Shown: in pieces, positions 5,980 to 11,281 of the stretch | How positions within the stretch are numbered: position 1 is the stretch's first letter | Layout of the letters: every line of letters starts with the position of its first letter | From: an uncultured Prevotella sp. | Lineage (GTDB): Bacteria > Bacteroidota > Bacteroidia > Bacteroidales > Bacteroidaceae | Reading direction: 5' to 3' | DNA: 11,281 nucleotides | Assembly (NCBI GenBank): GCA_937901345.1 | Contig: CALCHM010000106.1 | Location: 1 to 11,281 of the forward strand | Made by a program: the position numbers and the translations under genes | Notes under the pieces: model-generated | Seen by the model: the letters and a program-made list of their open reading frames with translations, nothing else | The model's database searches: none | Told to the model about the DNA's origin: nothing

Positions 5980-6392
5980 TCCCCCGCCCCCGCTCTGTCA
6001 AGGATTTCATCCAGCAGTTCGTGGCACATTTCGCGCATGCTCTTAGGCTTTACAGCGAAATCAAGCGCCGTTGTCACCTCATCCAGCACCCGCGCAAATT
6101 CATCCTTCGGCAGCTTCTGCACGAACACGCCAAGCCTTTCGCAGAACGTGAATTTTACCATCGCCGGGTCAGTATAAAACCGCTTGCCGCTGATGATCTC
6201 AATCATCCGGCTATGCACCTGCTCTTCACGCAGCATCAGCACGTTGCAGAATGCCCCCTGATTTTTGAGGATGAGAACCAGCTTCTCTCCCTCCGTCCAC
6301 ACGTCACCAGGCTTTGCTGCGCCCATGATTGCCTTGTATGCGGTTTCGTCCTTGTAACCGCTGCCGTTGTAACACATACCGTAATCAGCCAT
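5976..6392 (-). CDS. conserved phage protein between helicase loader and late regulator
   Basis: A 138-residue protein without a recognised enzymatic motif. It starts MADYGMCYNGSGYKDETAYKAI, a Tyr/Gly-rich N-terminus; the middle (about residues 25-105) is helical with alternating basic and acidic patches (GEKLVLILKNQGAFCNVLM, FTFCERLGVFVQKLP), and the C-terminus is a helix rich in Glu/Met (MREMCHELLDEILDRAG). GGGAGG lies about 9 nt before the ATG. It is co-transcribed with replication genes and coupled to the late regulator by a 4-bp ATGA overlap, suggesting a role in replication or the early-late switch. No function is recognised. Confidence 0.8.
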   Translation of the reverse strand: MADYGMCYNGSGYKDETAYKAIMGAAKPGDVWTEGEKLVLILKNQGAFCNVLMLREEQVHSRMIEIISGKRFYTDPAMVKFTFCERLGVFVQKLPKDEFARVLDEVTTALDFAVKPKSMREMCHELLDEILDRAGAGE

Positions 6393-6407
6393 TGTCTTAT
6401 GCCTCCC

Positions 6408-7280
6408 TTATAGTTCCACCATGCCGCGCATACGCCAGTTTTTGCGCGAGTCTCTTTTGAGGTTAATGCAATACCCGTTTTTCTTTGACCTCTGTGCAAT
6501 GCGTCCTGCTACAGCCTCGTCGATCTCCACCAGTTCTGCAAGCGTCCTTTCGCTGCTGATGATGGTGATCAGTTCAGGTTGATTGCACCTGTAATTGATG
6601 ATTTCGAACGCCAGATTGATATCCGCCGCCGTAGGAAGCGCAACATTGCCATCTGGGCCACGTCCATTCTTGAATAGGTCATCTATGTACAGCACATCCA
6701 CCGTCTTCAATTCGTGCATCATTTCAGCGTACTTCGCCGCCTCCGTGATGCTTGCCTTGATCTTAGGCACTTCCTCGCGCCACTCCATATAGCGCAGTTC
6801 CTTGCCCTGCTTCAGCCGTGCGATTGCAGCAGCCGTGCAGATGTGCGTCTTTCCCGCACCACTCTGACCGCCAATGAAGAACCAGTCATCCCCGCCACCT
6901 GCTGCGAACTCCTGTGCCTTGGCCTTGATAGTCTGTTGCCAGCCATCTTGCACTTCATACCGTTCAAAGGTGCAGTCCTTCACCCGTGCCTTCAGCCCGG
7001 AGCGGTTCAGCCGCCTGATTGCATTCCTGATCCGGCAACACTTACAGTTCAGCAAAGCTTCCATGTAATAGCCGAATTGCTCATTCTTCGTCACAATCGC
7101 CACATAGCCTTTGTTCTTGCAGATATCGCATTGATACCCGTCTTCCTTGTCCAGATCGCCCACCGTTGCGTTATATGCGTCAACCTTCTGCTGCTCTCTT
7201 TCCTGTGGGGTCAGATTTTCAAAGCCAAGTCCCAACCCCTCCGGCAATTGAGCCTTCAGCAATTCCCCGATTCCGTCCAT
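6408..7280 (-). CDS. DnaI/DnaC-like helicase-loader AAA+ ATPase
   Basis: A 290-residue AAA+ protein that would load the host replicative helicase at the phage origin. Residues 51-82 hold a zinc-ribbon-like cluster (CDIC...CKCC), as in the helicase-binding domain of DnaI-type loaders. The ATPase has Walker A GGQSGAGKT (137-145), Walker B VLYIDD (196-201), sensor-1-like ISSE (241-244) and an arginine-finger-like GRIAQRS (259-265). AAAGGGAG lies 12 nt upstream, a long spacing. It overlaps the replisome organizer's 3' end by 62 bp, the usual initiator-loader pairing of Bacillota phages. No phage helicase or polymerase is visible, so host enzymes are presumably recruited. The gene name is left blank because DnaC/DnaI naming differs between hosts. 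Confidence 0.92.
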   Translation of the reverse strand: MDGIGELLKAQLPEGLGLGFENLTPQEREQQKVDAYNATVGDLDKEDGYQCDICKNKGYVAIVTKNEQFGYYMEALLNCKCCRIRNAIRRLNRSGLKARVKDCTFERYEVQDGWQQTIKAKAQEFAAGGGDDWFFIGGQSGAGKTHICTAAAIARLKQGKELRYMEWREEVPKIKASITEAAKYAEMMHELKTVDVLYIDDLFKNGRGPDGNVALPTAADINLAFEIINYRCNQPELITIISSERTLAELVEIDEAVAGRIAQRSKKNGYCINLKRDSRKNWRMRGMVEL

Positions 7281-7971
7281 CCTGATTCTTCACTCCCTTT
7301 CGTCCTTCACTGCGTTCCCACGTCCGTACAGCCGCTTTCCAGTCCTTCATCTTGCTCTTGCCGATCAGCCATCCCTTGCTTTCGTAGAAGTCGACAAAGA
7401 CTTCAGGGTTGACGTTGTTTCCTCGTTCAGAGCAGTATTCCCGCACTTCCTCCACTGTGGGAGGAGAAAAGGCTTTAGCCCGTTTTTTCACCGGCTGTTC
7501 CGCAGGAACGCCCATATTATCTAAACTATCCTTATCTATACTATTCTTATCTATACTATACTGTGGTTCCAGAGCGGAACCAGGTTGGTTCCATTTCGGT
7601 TCCACCTCTTGTAATGCAGGAGCAAATTGCTTTTCTGTATAGGATTTGTTATCCTTGACTTCAAGCAGCGCATATTCTTCCTGATATTGTGTCGGCCTGT
7701 ACCTGTCGTTTTTCAACGTGTTATGCATCCGCCAATGCTTAATAACGATCACGCCATTTTCAAAGCAGATCAGGAAGCGCTTTGCAATCAGCAGCTTAAG
7801 GTCATCCTCAGACGCTCCGACCGTGCGCTGTATCCTCTTCGGGTTATTCACAAACCCGTCATCATCAGCGCGCATGTTCAGGTGAAAATACAGCGCCTGT
7901 GTAGACAGAGGCATATCAAGAAATGCATCACTGTCAATAATCTTCTGTGTAAACATCCTCTTTTCCGCCAT
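7219..7971 (-). CDS. phage replisome organizer / replication initiator
   Basis: A 250-residue protein. The N-terminal winged-helix domain (about residues 1-105: FTQKIIDSDAFLDMPLSTQ, LYFHLNMRADDDGFVNNPKR, KRFLICFENGVIVIKHWRMH) is characteristic of phage replisome organizers. A low-complexity linker (about 115-155) follows, with a short penta-residue repeat (YSIDK/NSIDK/DSLDN). The C-terminal domain (about 165-235: PPTVEEVREYCSERG, FVDFYESKGWLIGKSKMKDWKAAVRTW) is found in DnaD-like and replication proteins. It would bind the origin and recruit the loader. The linker DNA itself contains a repeat cluster that looks like that origin. GGAGGTG lies about 10 nt before the ATG. It overlaps the preceding small gene by 38 bp. 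Confidence 0.9.
   Translation of the reverse strand: MAEKRMFTQKIIDSDAFLDMPLSTQALYFHLNMRADDDGFVNNPKRIQRTVGASEDDLKLLIAKRFLICFENGVIVIKHWRMHNTLKNDRYRPTQYQEEYALLEVKDNKSYTEKQFAPALQEVEPKWNQPGSALEPQYSIDKNSIDKDSLDNMGVPAEQPVKKRAKAFSPPTVEEVREYCSERGNNVNPEVFVDFYESKGWLIGKSKMKDWKAAVRTWERSEGRKGVKNQDGRNRGIAEGSIAGGVGTWL
7517..7561. repeat. three tandem 15-bp AT-rich iterons
   Basis: Copies at 7517-7531 (TTATCTAAACTATCC), 7532-7546 (TTATCTATACTATTC) and 7547-7561 (TTATCTATACTATAC) are head-to-tail with no gap. They encode the pentapeptides YSIDK, NSIDK and DSLDN on the minus strand, so protein-level selection alone could also explain them. Confidence 0.9.
7565..7603. repeat. four GGTTCC/GGAACC sites on an 11-bp period
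   Basis: GGTTCC at 7565-7570, GGAACC at 7576-7581, GGTTCC at 7587-7592 and GGTTCC at 7598-7603 are each separated by five bases. Read on the minus strand they fall in more than one codon frame (for example GAA-CCG against TGG-AAC-CAA), so a repeated peptide cannot account for them. One helical turn spacing places all four on the same DNA face. Confidence 0.85.
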
Positions 7972-8119
7972 CCGTATTGCTCACCTCCACCGTTTTGAAA
8001 TCCATGCTTATTGCCTGCCCTTGATACCTCTCCGTTGCCCGTTTCAGAGCGGAAAGCATGTCCTTCGCCTGGATAAGGACTATATCACCGTTCGCCAGGT
8101 GCACTGTCCCGTGTACCAT
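7934..8119 (-). CDS. small phage protein ahead of the initiator
   Basis: A 61-residue protein: a short beta hairpin (VHGTVHLANGDIVLIQA), a helix (KDMLSALKRATERY), another strand (ISMDFKTVEVSN) and an acidic tail. AAAGGAGG about 8 nt upstream lies within the last codons of the preceding gene, supporting translation. Its 3' end overlaps the initiator gene by 38 bp, so the tail sequence (KEDVYTEDY) is shared coding space. No function is recognised. Its size and place suggest an accessory early protein. Confidence 0.65.
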   Translation of the reverse strand: MVHGTVHLANGDIVLIQAKDMLSALKRATERYQGQAISMDFKTVEVSNTDGGKEDVYTEDY

Positions 8120-8122
8120 CCT

Positions 8123-8539
8123 TCATTCCTCCTTTGGCGCTTCCGGCAGCGGCATGTGGTTCAAGTAATGCCGTTTACCTTTGATTTTTATGAAACGCCC
8201 CTTGCTGTTAAAATAACACGTCTTTGAGACGGTCATTTCGACATAAAGACCATCTGAGTATTTCACGTCTACGAACGACCCTGCATCAAACACTACAGCA
8301 ATGTCTTTCGCAATCTGGTAAGGAGTTTCGGTTCTGTACCGCTGTACGCATTTCCCACAGAACATAGTTGTCTGCAAATTAGTGCATACAATATCATGCC
8401 TTCCGAGGCTTACACCGCAGCACTCACAATAAAGTTCCGCATACCTGTATGGGATATAGTCGCTTCTTCTCCATTTCCGTCCGCTTTTCAATAGCTTTCT
8501 TTCTTCTTCCGGCCACAATTGCGTAAAGCATGTATTCAC
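8123..8539 (-). CDS. zinc-ribbon phage protein with a DUF551-like C-terminal tail
   Basis: A 138-residue protein starting at GTG 8539, chosen because GGAGG is 7 nt upstream and the longer in-frame ATG at 8677 lies inside the neighbouring DUF551 gene. About residues 38-66 form a CECC...CGKC zinc-binding motif (LYCECCGVSLGRHD, TMFCGKCVQRY). The rest is beta-rich (VVFDAGSFVDVKYS, LYVEMTVSKTCYF). The last ten residues, MPLPEAPKEE, are identical to the end of the next gene upstream, and the DNA is duplicated there. This suggests recombination at shared 3' ends rather than a true DUF551 domain, since the WISV...LP front half is absent. DNA or RNA binding is possible through the zinc ribbon. Confidence 0.72.
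   Translation of the reverse strand: MNTCFTQLWPEEERKLLKSGRKWRRSDYIPYRYAELYCECCGVSLGRHDIVCTNLQTTMFCGKCVQRYRTETPYQIAKDIAVVFDAGSFVDVKYSDGLYVEMTVSKTCYFNSKGRFIKIKGKRHYLNHMPLPEAPKEE
8125..8155. repeat. 31-bp direct repeat, copy 1 (3' end of zinc-ribbon gene)
   Basis: Begins ATTCCTCCTTTGGCGC and ends GGCAGCGGCAT. It matches copy 2 at 8544-8574 at 30 of 31 positions. It encodes MPLPEAPKEE and the stop region, and on the minus strand contains AAAGGAGG, which serves as the ribosome binding site of the following gene. Confidence 0.9.
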
Positions 8540-8541
8540 GT

Positions 8542-8895
8542 TTATTCCTCCTTTGGTGCTTCCGGCAGCGGCATCCAGTGGGTGACGTAACCTTTGGGAT
8601 TGATCGTCCTCAGGCCGAACCACAGTCCAGATTTCCCGTCCCATTGAAGCACTTCGATATAGTTTCTTGTGTAGCACAATGCCATAGCACCTTGCTCCGG
8701 CAACCTATCCTCAACGCTGATCCAGCGTGGGACAAGGGCTTCAAGCTGCTGGATGTAGCCGAAGGCATCTGCATTCATTACTTTCGTGCATTCTTCTATG
8801 TTGTATGATTCTTTATCGTAGGGACACTCAGAGCAAGGGCCGTCCATGTAAATGCACAACAACATCCCCTTCTTGATCTCGTCAGGCGTTTTCAT
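8542..8895 (-). CDS. DUF551-containing phage protein
   Basis: A 117-residue protein. The N-terminal half (1-55) carries CSECPYDKES...CTKVMNADAFGYIQQLEA, a cysteine-bearing helical segment common in gut-phage proteins. The C-terminal half is a DUF551 domain with WISVEDRLPEQG (58-69) and closing VTHWMPLPEAP. DUF551 function is unknown; such genes are frequent in phage early regions and often vary in their front half. AGGAGG lies about 8 nt before the ATG, inside the last codons of the RNA ligase gene, and start and stop overlap as ATGA. Confidence 0.85.
   Translation of the reverse strand: MKTPDEIKKGMLLCIYMDGPCSECPYDKESYNIEECTKVMNADAFGYIQQLEALVPRWISVEDRLPEQGAMALCYTRNYIEVLQWDGKSGLWFGLRTINPKGYVTHWMPLPEAPKEE
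8544..8574. repeat. 31-bp direct repeat, copy 2 (3' end of DUF551 gene)
   Basis: Partner of the copy at 8125-8155, differing only at one base (GGTGC here, GGCGC there). The stop here is TAA, against TGA in copy 1, because the base after the repeat differs. It likewise supplies the ribosome binding site for the next gene, which starts at GTG 8539. Confidence 0.9.
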
Positions 8896-9548
8896 CGTCC
8901 GCCCTCCTGTTTCTCCAGTTCTTCAAAATCCCTCACCTTTACCTTTACGATCAGGCGGTTGGAGTTTGCCGTCAGCAGTTCCAGAGCAGGTCTTCCGACA
9001 AGGCCTTCCATCTTTGCCGTGCCGATGGTAGATGCAGGCCGCGCCTTGACGTACTTGATAGCCTCCTGCATCGTTCCGCGCAGGACGACAGGAACGACAT
9101 CAATGCCAAAGTACCGGGCTACAGCTTCCACATTCTCACGACCGAGCCACACTCCGCCGACATTCACGTCAAACAGGATGAAACCCTGATCCGGCCTGTA
9201 ATCTCCGCCGTTCTGAATCTTCGCACCGTATCCTTCGCCGTACAGGGTGACTTCCTTGTTGCCGAAATGCTCTTCGAAAATCTGCTCGTTGACCTCGCCG
9301 CCAAACAACTCTTCCAGCTTGACCATCAGAGAGCTGGGAATCTGCGCCTTGTCGGTTCGACCGCCAAATGCAACACGGTGGCCGTCCCAGTAGATACGGA
9401 TGTTTGTGCCGTCAATCTTCTCCGTGAAGACCCACTCGTTATTCGCCAGGTACTCAACAGCAGGGTTGCGGTAAACGCCAGCCATCAGATGCTTGGTAGC
9501 CTCGTCACGCTTGAACAGGCCGTCAATCTTGTGGTACTCATGCATCAT
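8892..9548 (-). CDS. RNA ligase, Rnl2 type (nucleotidyltransferase superfamily)
   Basis: A 218-residue ATP-dependent ligase that seals RNA ends through a lysyl-AMP intermediate. Motif I is EKIDGTN (43-49) with K44 as nucleophile; FGGRT (61-65) is motif Ia-like; motif III is VTLYGEGYG (100-108) with E105; motif IIIa is FILFDV (123-128); motif IV is MEGLVGR (180-186) with E181; motif V is LIVKVKV (199-205) with K202/K204. All key residues are present. The length is that of the catalytic domain alone, without the C-terminal domain of T4 Rnl2. The start at 9548 is supported by AAGGAGG about 10 nt upstream. No kinase/phosphatase partner is visible. A likely role is repair of tRNA or other RNA cut by host defence nucleases; DNA-nick activity cannot be excluded. 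Confidence 0.9.
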   Translation of the reverse strand: MMHEYHKIDGLFKRDEATKHLMAGVYRNPAVEYLANNEWVFTEKIDGTNIRIYWDGHRVAFGGRTDKAQIPSSLMVKLEELFGGEVNEQIFEEHFGNKEVTLYGEGYGAKIQNGGDYRPDQGFILFDVNVGGVWLGRENVEAVARYFGIDVVPVVLRGTMQEAIKYVKARPASTIGTAKMEGLVGRPALELLTANSNRLIVKVKVRDFEELEKQEGGR

Positions 9549-9729
9549 AGTTTTTCTTCCTCCTTGAAACATCGTCCCTGATAAGATCCATCAGGATGTA
9601 AACTGATTCATGCGCCCAGCCCTTCCGCAGCAGATGACGTTCGATCTGCAAAAGCGTCTTCGCGCCGCTGAATACCTCGTCCGCATAACGCTCAATCTCA
9701 GCAGAGATATTATTCAGGCTTTCGTTCAT
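9538..9729 (-). CDS. small helical phage protein upstream of the RNA ligase
   Basis: A 63-residue helical protein, acidic at the N-terminus and basic at the C-terminus (RRKKNYDA). GGAGGG lies about 7 nt before its ATG. Its last codons (AGG AGG AAG AAA) form the ribosome binding site of the RNA ligase, and the two genes overlap by 11 bp, so their expression is linked. It might be a ligase partner, but nothing in the sequence shows this. Confidence 0.65.
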   Translation of the reverse strand: MNESLNNISAEIERYADEVFSGAKTLLQIERHLLRKGWAHESVYILMDLIRDDVSRRKKNYDA

Positions 9730-9770
9730 TCAATCGCCCTCCAGTCATCCGAATCCTCGACAAACCCGAC

Positions 9771-9929
9771 CTAATTCATCCGCTCAACCTCCACCGGCCT
9801 GACAGGCTTCAGCTTTTCTCCTCCCTGCACGTCAATGTGGGAGGGGATCGGCTTCTCCTTCGGCACATAGCCGGGTTTGTACGGACTCCAATGACTTGAC
9901 AGCTTGCCGCTTTTATGCTTCCTGCTCAT
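9771..9929 (-). CDS. 52-residue basic phage protein
   Basis: A short basic protein starting MSRKHKSGKLSSHWSPYKPG, rich in Lys, Pro and His, probably disordered. GGAGGG is 7-8 nt upstream of the ATG; a longer in-frame ATG at 9962 would lie in the preceding gene and is not used. A 41-bp gap with no clear signal separates it from the next gene. No family is recognised. Confidence 0.6.
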   Translation of the reverse strand: MSRKHKSGKLSSHWSPYKPGYVPKEKPIPSHIDVQGGEKLKPVRPVEVERMN

Positions 9930-9931
9930 GT

Positions 9932-10213
9932 TCAGCCCTCCTGCACACCACGCCACTCCCAACTGTCTTCAATCAGACAGCCGATGCACTTCTCGCCACC
10001 CTCGCCGCGATTCCGGTTCTTGCACACGGCACAGGTGTTTTCGCCCATCCGCCCCAGCGTCCGCATATCCTCCACAGCCGCATCACGCTCTTGCAGAAGG
10101 TTCTCAATCGTGCGCACAGTCATCTGCGCCAGGTCAGCGGGAAGCCAGTGCCCGAAGATTTCATATTCACGAAGCACCGCCAGAAGGTTCTGCACATCCT
10201 CCATCCTCTGCAT
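9932..10213 (-). CDS. small zinc-ribbon/coiled-coil phage protein
   Basis: A 93-residue protein with a helical N-terminal two-thirds (about residues 4-58: NLLAVLREYEIFG, DLAQMTVRTIENLLQERDAAVEDM) and a C-terminal four-cysteine site, CAVCKNR...KCIGC (61-79), likely binding one zinc. AAAGGAAAT precedes the ATG at suitable distance; a second ATG three codons on is possible. Helix-plus-zinc-ribbon proteins of this type are frequent in phage early operons and are usually of unknown function. Confidence 0.78.
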   Translation of the reverse strand: MQRMEDVQNLLAVLREYEIFGHWLPADLAQMTVRTIENLLQERDAAVEDMRTLGRMGENTCAVCKNRNRGEGGEKCIGCLIEDSWEWRGVQEG

Positions 10214-10217
10214 TCGC

Positions 10218-10343
10218 TTATTTCCTTTCTGTCACGTACAACGCAGACAAGAACGCCATCGGCGCAACAATCCACCATGTCAGGTCGATCAGGCCGAACA
10301 ACTTCAGCGTGAAGATGCACAGCCAAATAACACTTCCGAACAT
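10218..10343 (-). CDS. 41-residue small membrane protein
   Basis: MFGSVIWLCIFTLKLFGLID opens the peptide, followed by LTWWIVAPMAFLSALYVTERK. It has two hydrophobic stretches (about residues 3-18 and 21-36) separated by D20, and a charged TERK tail, fitting a membrane hairpin or one long segment. A GGAGG site in the end of the preceding gene is 10 nt from ATG 10343. An ATG at 10352 overlaps the upstream stop as ATGA but sits only 1 nt from that site, so it is less likely; it would add MNI. Small membrane proteins in phage early operons can be superinfection or lysis accessories; no function is claimed. Confidence 0.7.
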   Translation of the reverse strand: MFGSVIWLCIFTLKLFGLIDLTWWIVAPMAFLSALYVTERK

Positions 10344-10348
10344 AATGT

Positions 10349-10576
10349 TCATTCCTCCATCATGTACCGCTTGATATAGCACGTTTCCCCGTACCTGTTT
10401 TTGACCGGAATCATCTTGCTTGTGATCCTGTGTCCACGCTTGCGCAGATCAGAAACCCTCGACGCAAGACGCATCACGCCCAACTCATTGAGGGCTTCAA
10501 GCTGTGTGATTCCGCCCGTTTCTTCTATGTAATCCAGCACCCGCTGGTTCTGTGTAGGGTTGCTATGTTCTGACAT
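10349..10576 (-). CDS. small winged-helix DNA-binding phage protein
   Basis: A 75-residue protein. Residues 10-50 form a winged-helix core: QRVLDYIEETGGITQLEALN, then LGVMRLASRVSDLRKRGHRI, in which the second helix-turn-helix helix and the RKRG turn are typical. The C-terminal wing (KNRYGETCYIKRY) completes the fold. The start at 10576 is chosen by GGAGGG 6-7 nt upstream; the longer in-frame start at 10609 lies in thyX. It likely binds DNA as a regulator of early genes, or acts as a replication accessory. Confidence 0.8.
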   Translation of the reverse strand: MSEHSNPTQNQRVLDYIEETGGITQLEALNELGVMRLASRVSDLRKRGHRITSKMIPVKNRYGETCYIKRYMMEE

Positions 10577-10578
10577 TT

Positions 10579-11130
10579 TCAGCCCTCCTTCCTCCTTGGA
10601 TTTCCGCAACTCTTCGCACCTTCAGGACATTTGCCACGAACACAACCAGCACCCGCATCTGCAAAGAGCATGGGCGCAACTTCCTTGCACTGACGCAGCA
10701 TCTCGTCCGCAAGCTGCCTGATTTCCCATTGTGCCCTATGGCACGTTCTCAGGCTGAAGAAGTGCCGCAGTTCCCGTGCATTTGCCGTCATCATCAGCCG
10801 ACACTTCACGCCCTGCGGGACAAGGAAACGTGCATCCTCTGCCGGAATGCCCTCCTTGATCATCGCGTCATAAAGGTCTGTCACCTTTTGCATCATCAGC
10901 GTAACAGAACCGCCGAAACGCTTGTCCTTGATGCTCTGCGGAATTGTTACGTCCTCCGGATTGCACCCGCAATACCGCTGTGACTGTACGCTGAAGGAAG
11001 CCAACCTGTGCCTGGTCAACTGTGCCAGCAGCACCCGCGAAACGTCCTCAATCAGGAACGTGAAGGACGCATGCTCCAGCACGGAGTCATGACCCATACC
11101 CATGATCTTATGGACGAAATCGAAAAGTCC
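10579..11130 (-). pseudogene. thyX: FAD-dependent thymidylate synthase ThyX, N-terminus missing
   Basis: ThyX makes dTMP from dUMP using methylene-tetrahydrofolate, FAD and NADPH. The signature RHRLASFSVQSQRY is present just after GHDSVLEHASFTF, and the C-terminal CHRAQWEIRQLA is also typical, ending in a Cys-rich tail seen in Clostridia homologues. Reading upstream of the apparent ATG at 11103, the frame continues nine ThyX-like codons (to FDFVHKIM) and then meets TAA at 11133-11131. The usual first 40-odd residues, including part of the FAD/dUMP site, are therefore absent, and there is no start codon among those nine. A complete ThyX is about 210-250 residues; 174 from the internal ATG is too short. 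It is best read as a truncated gene at a sequence junction, unless the break is an assembly error. Confidence 0.85.
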
Positions 11131-11281
11131 TTAAGACTGCCACGCGGCGGAGAAGTAGTAACTGGTAAAGTACACCAGGTGACAGAAAAAGAAATTAAAT
11201 CAAAAGTATTTGAATGTGAATGTCCAGGTTGCCATAAAATCAGCAGTTCACATCATTCAACATATACTAGAATTATACAAG
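11110..11281 (+). mobile_element. 5' fragment resembling an ISL3-family transposase, runs off the window
   Basis: The plus-strand frame from ATG 11110 stays open to the edge (57 codons). It reads ...LRLPRGGEVV...VTEKEI, then CPGCHKISSSHHSTYTRIIQ. The CPxC...S..HS.YTR pattern matches the N-terminal zinc finger (zf-ISL3) before the DLP motif of ISL3 transposases, and the preceding LP...EVV...VTEKEI fits the beta strands usually ahead of it. Base composition turns AT-rich after about 11150, unlike the phage genes. No terminal inverted repeat was found, and the first codons overlap thyX on the other strand. An S1-like OB-fold start was considered for the LPRGGEVVTGKV segment but explains less of the frame. 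Confidence 0.5.

Larger units (their letters stand above)
7497..7603. other. candidate replication origin inside the initiator gene
   Basis: An AT-rich core (7514-7560: 38 of 47 bases A/T, no G on the plus strand) is made of three tandem 15-bp repeats. It is flanked by GGAAC-type sites: on the left the inverted pair GTTCC-GCA-GGAAC (7497-7509), on the right four hexamers at 7565, 7576, 7587 and 7598. Lambda-type phages keep the origin in the linker region of the initiator gene, where this cluster also lies. Melting of the AT core by initiator bound to the flanking sites is the inferred mechanism. Confidence 0.6.

Noticed and set aside
6714..7412. Plus-strand frame opposite the helicase loader
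   Set aside because: Cys/Leu/Ser-rich antisense shadow; both underlying minus-strand genes have conserved motifs.
7517..7561. CRISPR-like array
   Set aside because: The repeats are 15 bp, directly adjacent and without spacers, and lie within a coding gene.
10120..10326. Minus-strand 68-codon frame overlapping the small membrane protein
   Set aside because: It lies in the wrong frame relative to the hydrophobic peptide and the zinc-ribbon gene, and has no ribosome binding site.
9896..10379. Three overlapping plus-strand frames
   Set aside because: They overlap each other and four well-supported small minus-strand genes; composition is Pro/Ser/His-rich shadow type.
11110..11200. Ribosomal S1-like domain at the right edge (LPRGGEVVTGKV)
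   Set aside because: The start resembles an S1 repeat, but the following CPxC...HSTYTR segment does not, and it fits ISL3 transposases better. It is kept only as an alternative.

Overview
This window is part of a tailed-phage genome or prophage (siphovirus-like replication and packaging genes). The host is most likely a gut-type Bacillota/Clostridia bacterium. The evidence is: every convincing gene lies on the minus strand, junctions are tightly packed with ATGA-type overlaps, AGGAGG-class ribosome binding sites are strong and near-universal, and the families present (Terminase_2/Terminase_3, DnaI-like loader, replisome organizer, DUF1492, DUF551, ThyX) are typical of such phages. Host and phage class are inferred; no integrase, repressor, att site, portal or capsid gene is visible here. 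No rRNA, tRNA or CRISPR array was seen.

Transcription runs from high to low coordinates. From about 11130 to 5533 lies an early/middle operon: a broken thyX, a winged-helix protein, a tiny membrane protein, small zinc-ribbon and hypothetical proteins, an Rnl2-type RNA ligase, a DUF551 protein and a zinc-ribbon protein sharing its C-terminus, a replisome organizer with an embedded repeat cluster that looks like a replication origin, a DnaI/DnaC-like helicase loader, a conserved hypothetical, and a DUF1492 sigma-like late regulator. A minus-strand terminator at about 5455-5487 closes this block, and a 348-base gene-poor gap follows.

From 5184 to 3061 lies the packaging block: small terminase, a HExxH metallopeptidase-like protein, and large terminase. 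Unusually, the large terminase is not followed by portal and capsid genes but by a cassette of small fibre/decoration-like proteins (3041 down to 1) with repeated beta-rich domains and short helical N-terminal anchors.

The right edge is a junction. The thyX reading frame loses its N-terminal third at about 11119-11131, and an opposite-strand, AT-rich reading frame resembling the N-terminal zinc finger of an ISL3-family transposase runs off the window. This is either a real insertion/rearrangement or an assembly chimera at a contig end.

The most interesting signal is inside the initiator gene at 7497-7603. It consists of three 15-bp AT-rich tandem repeats, then four GGTTCC/GGAACC sites spaced exactly 11 bp apart. 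Because 11 is not a multiple of three, the sites fall in different codon frames, which points to selection on DNA, probably as an origin.
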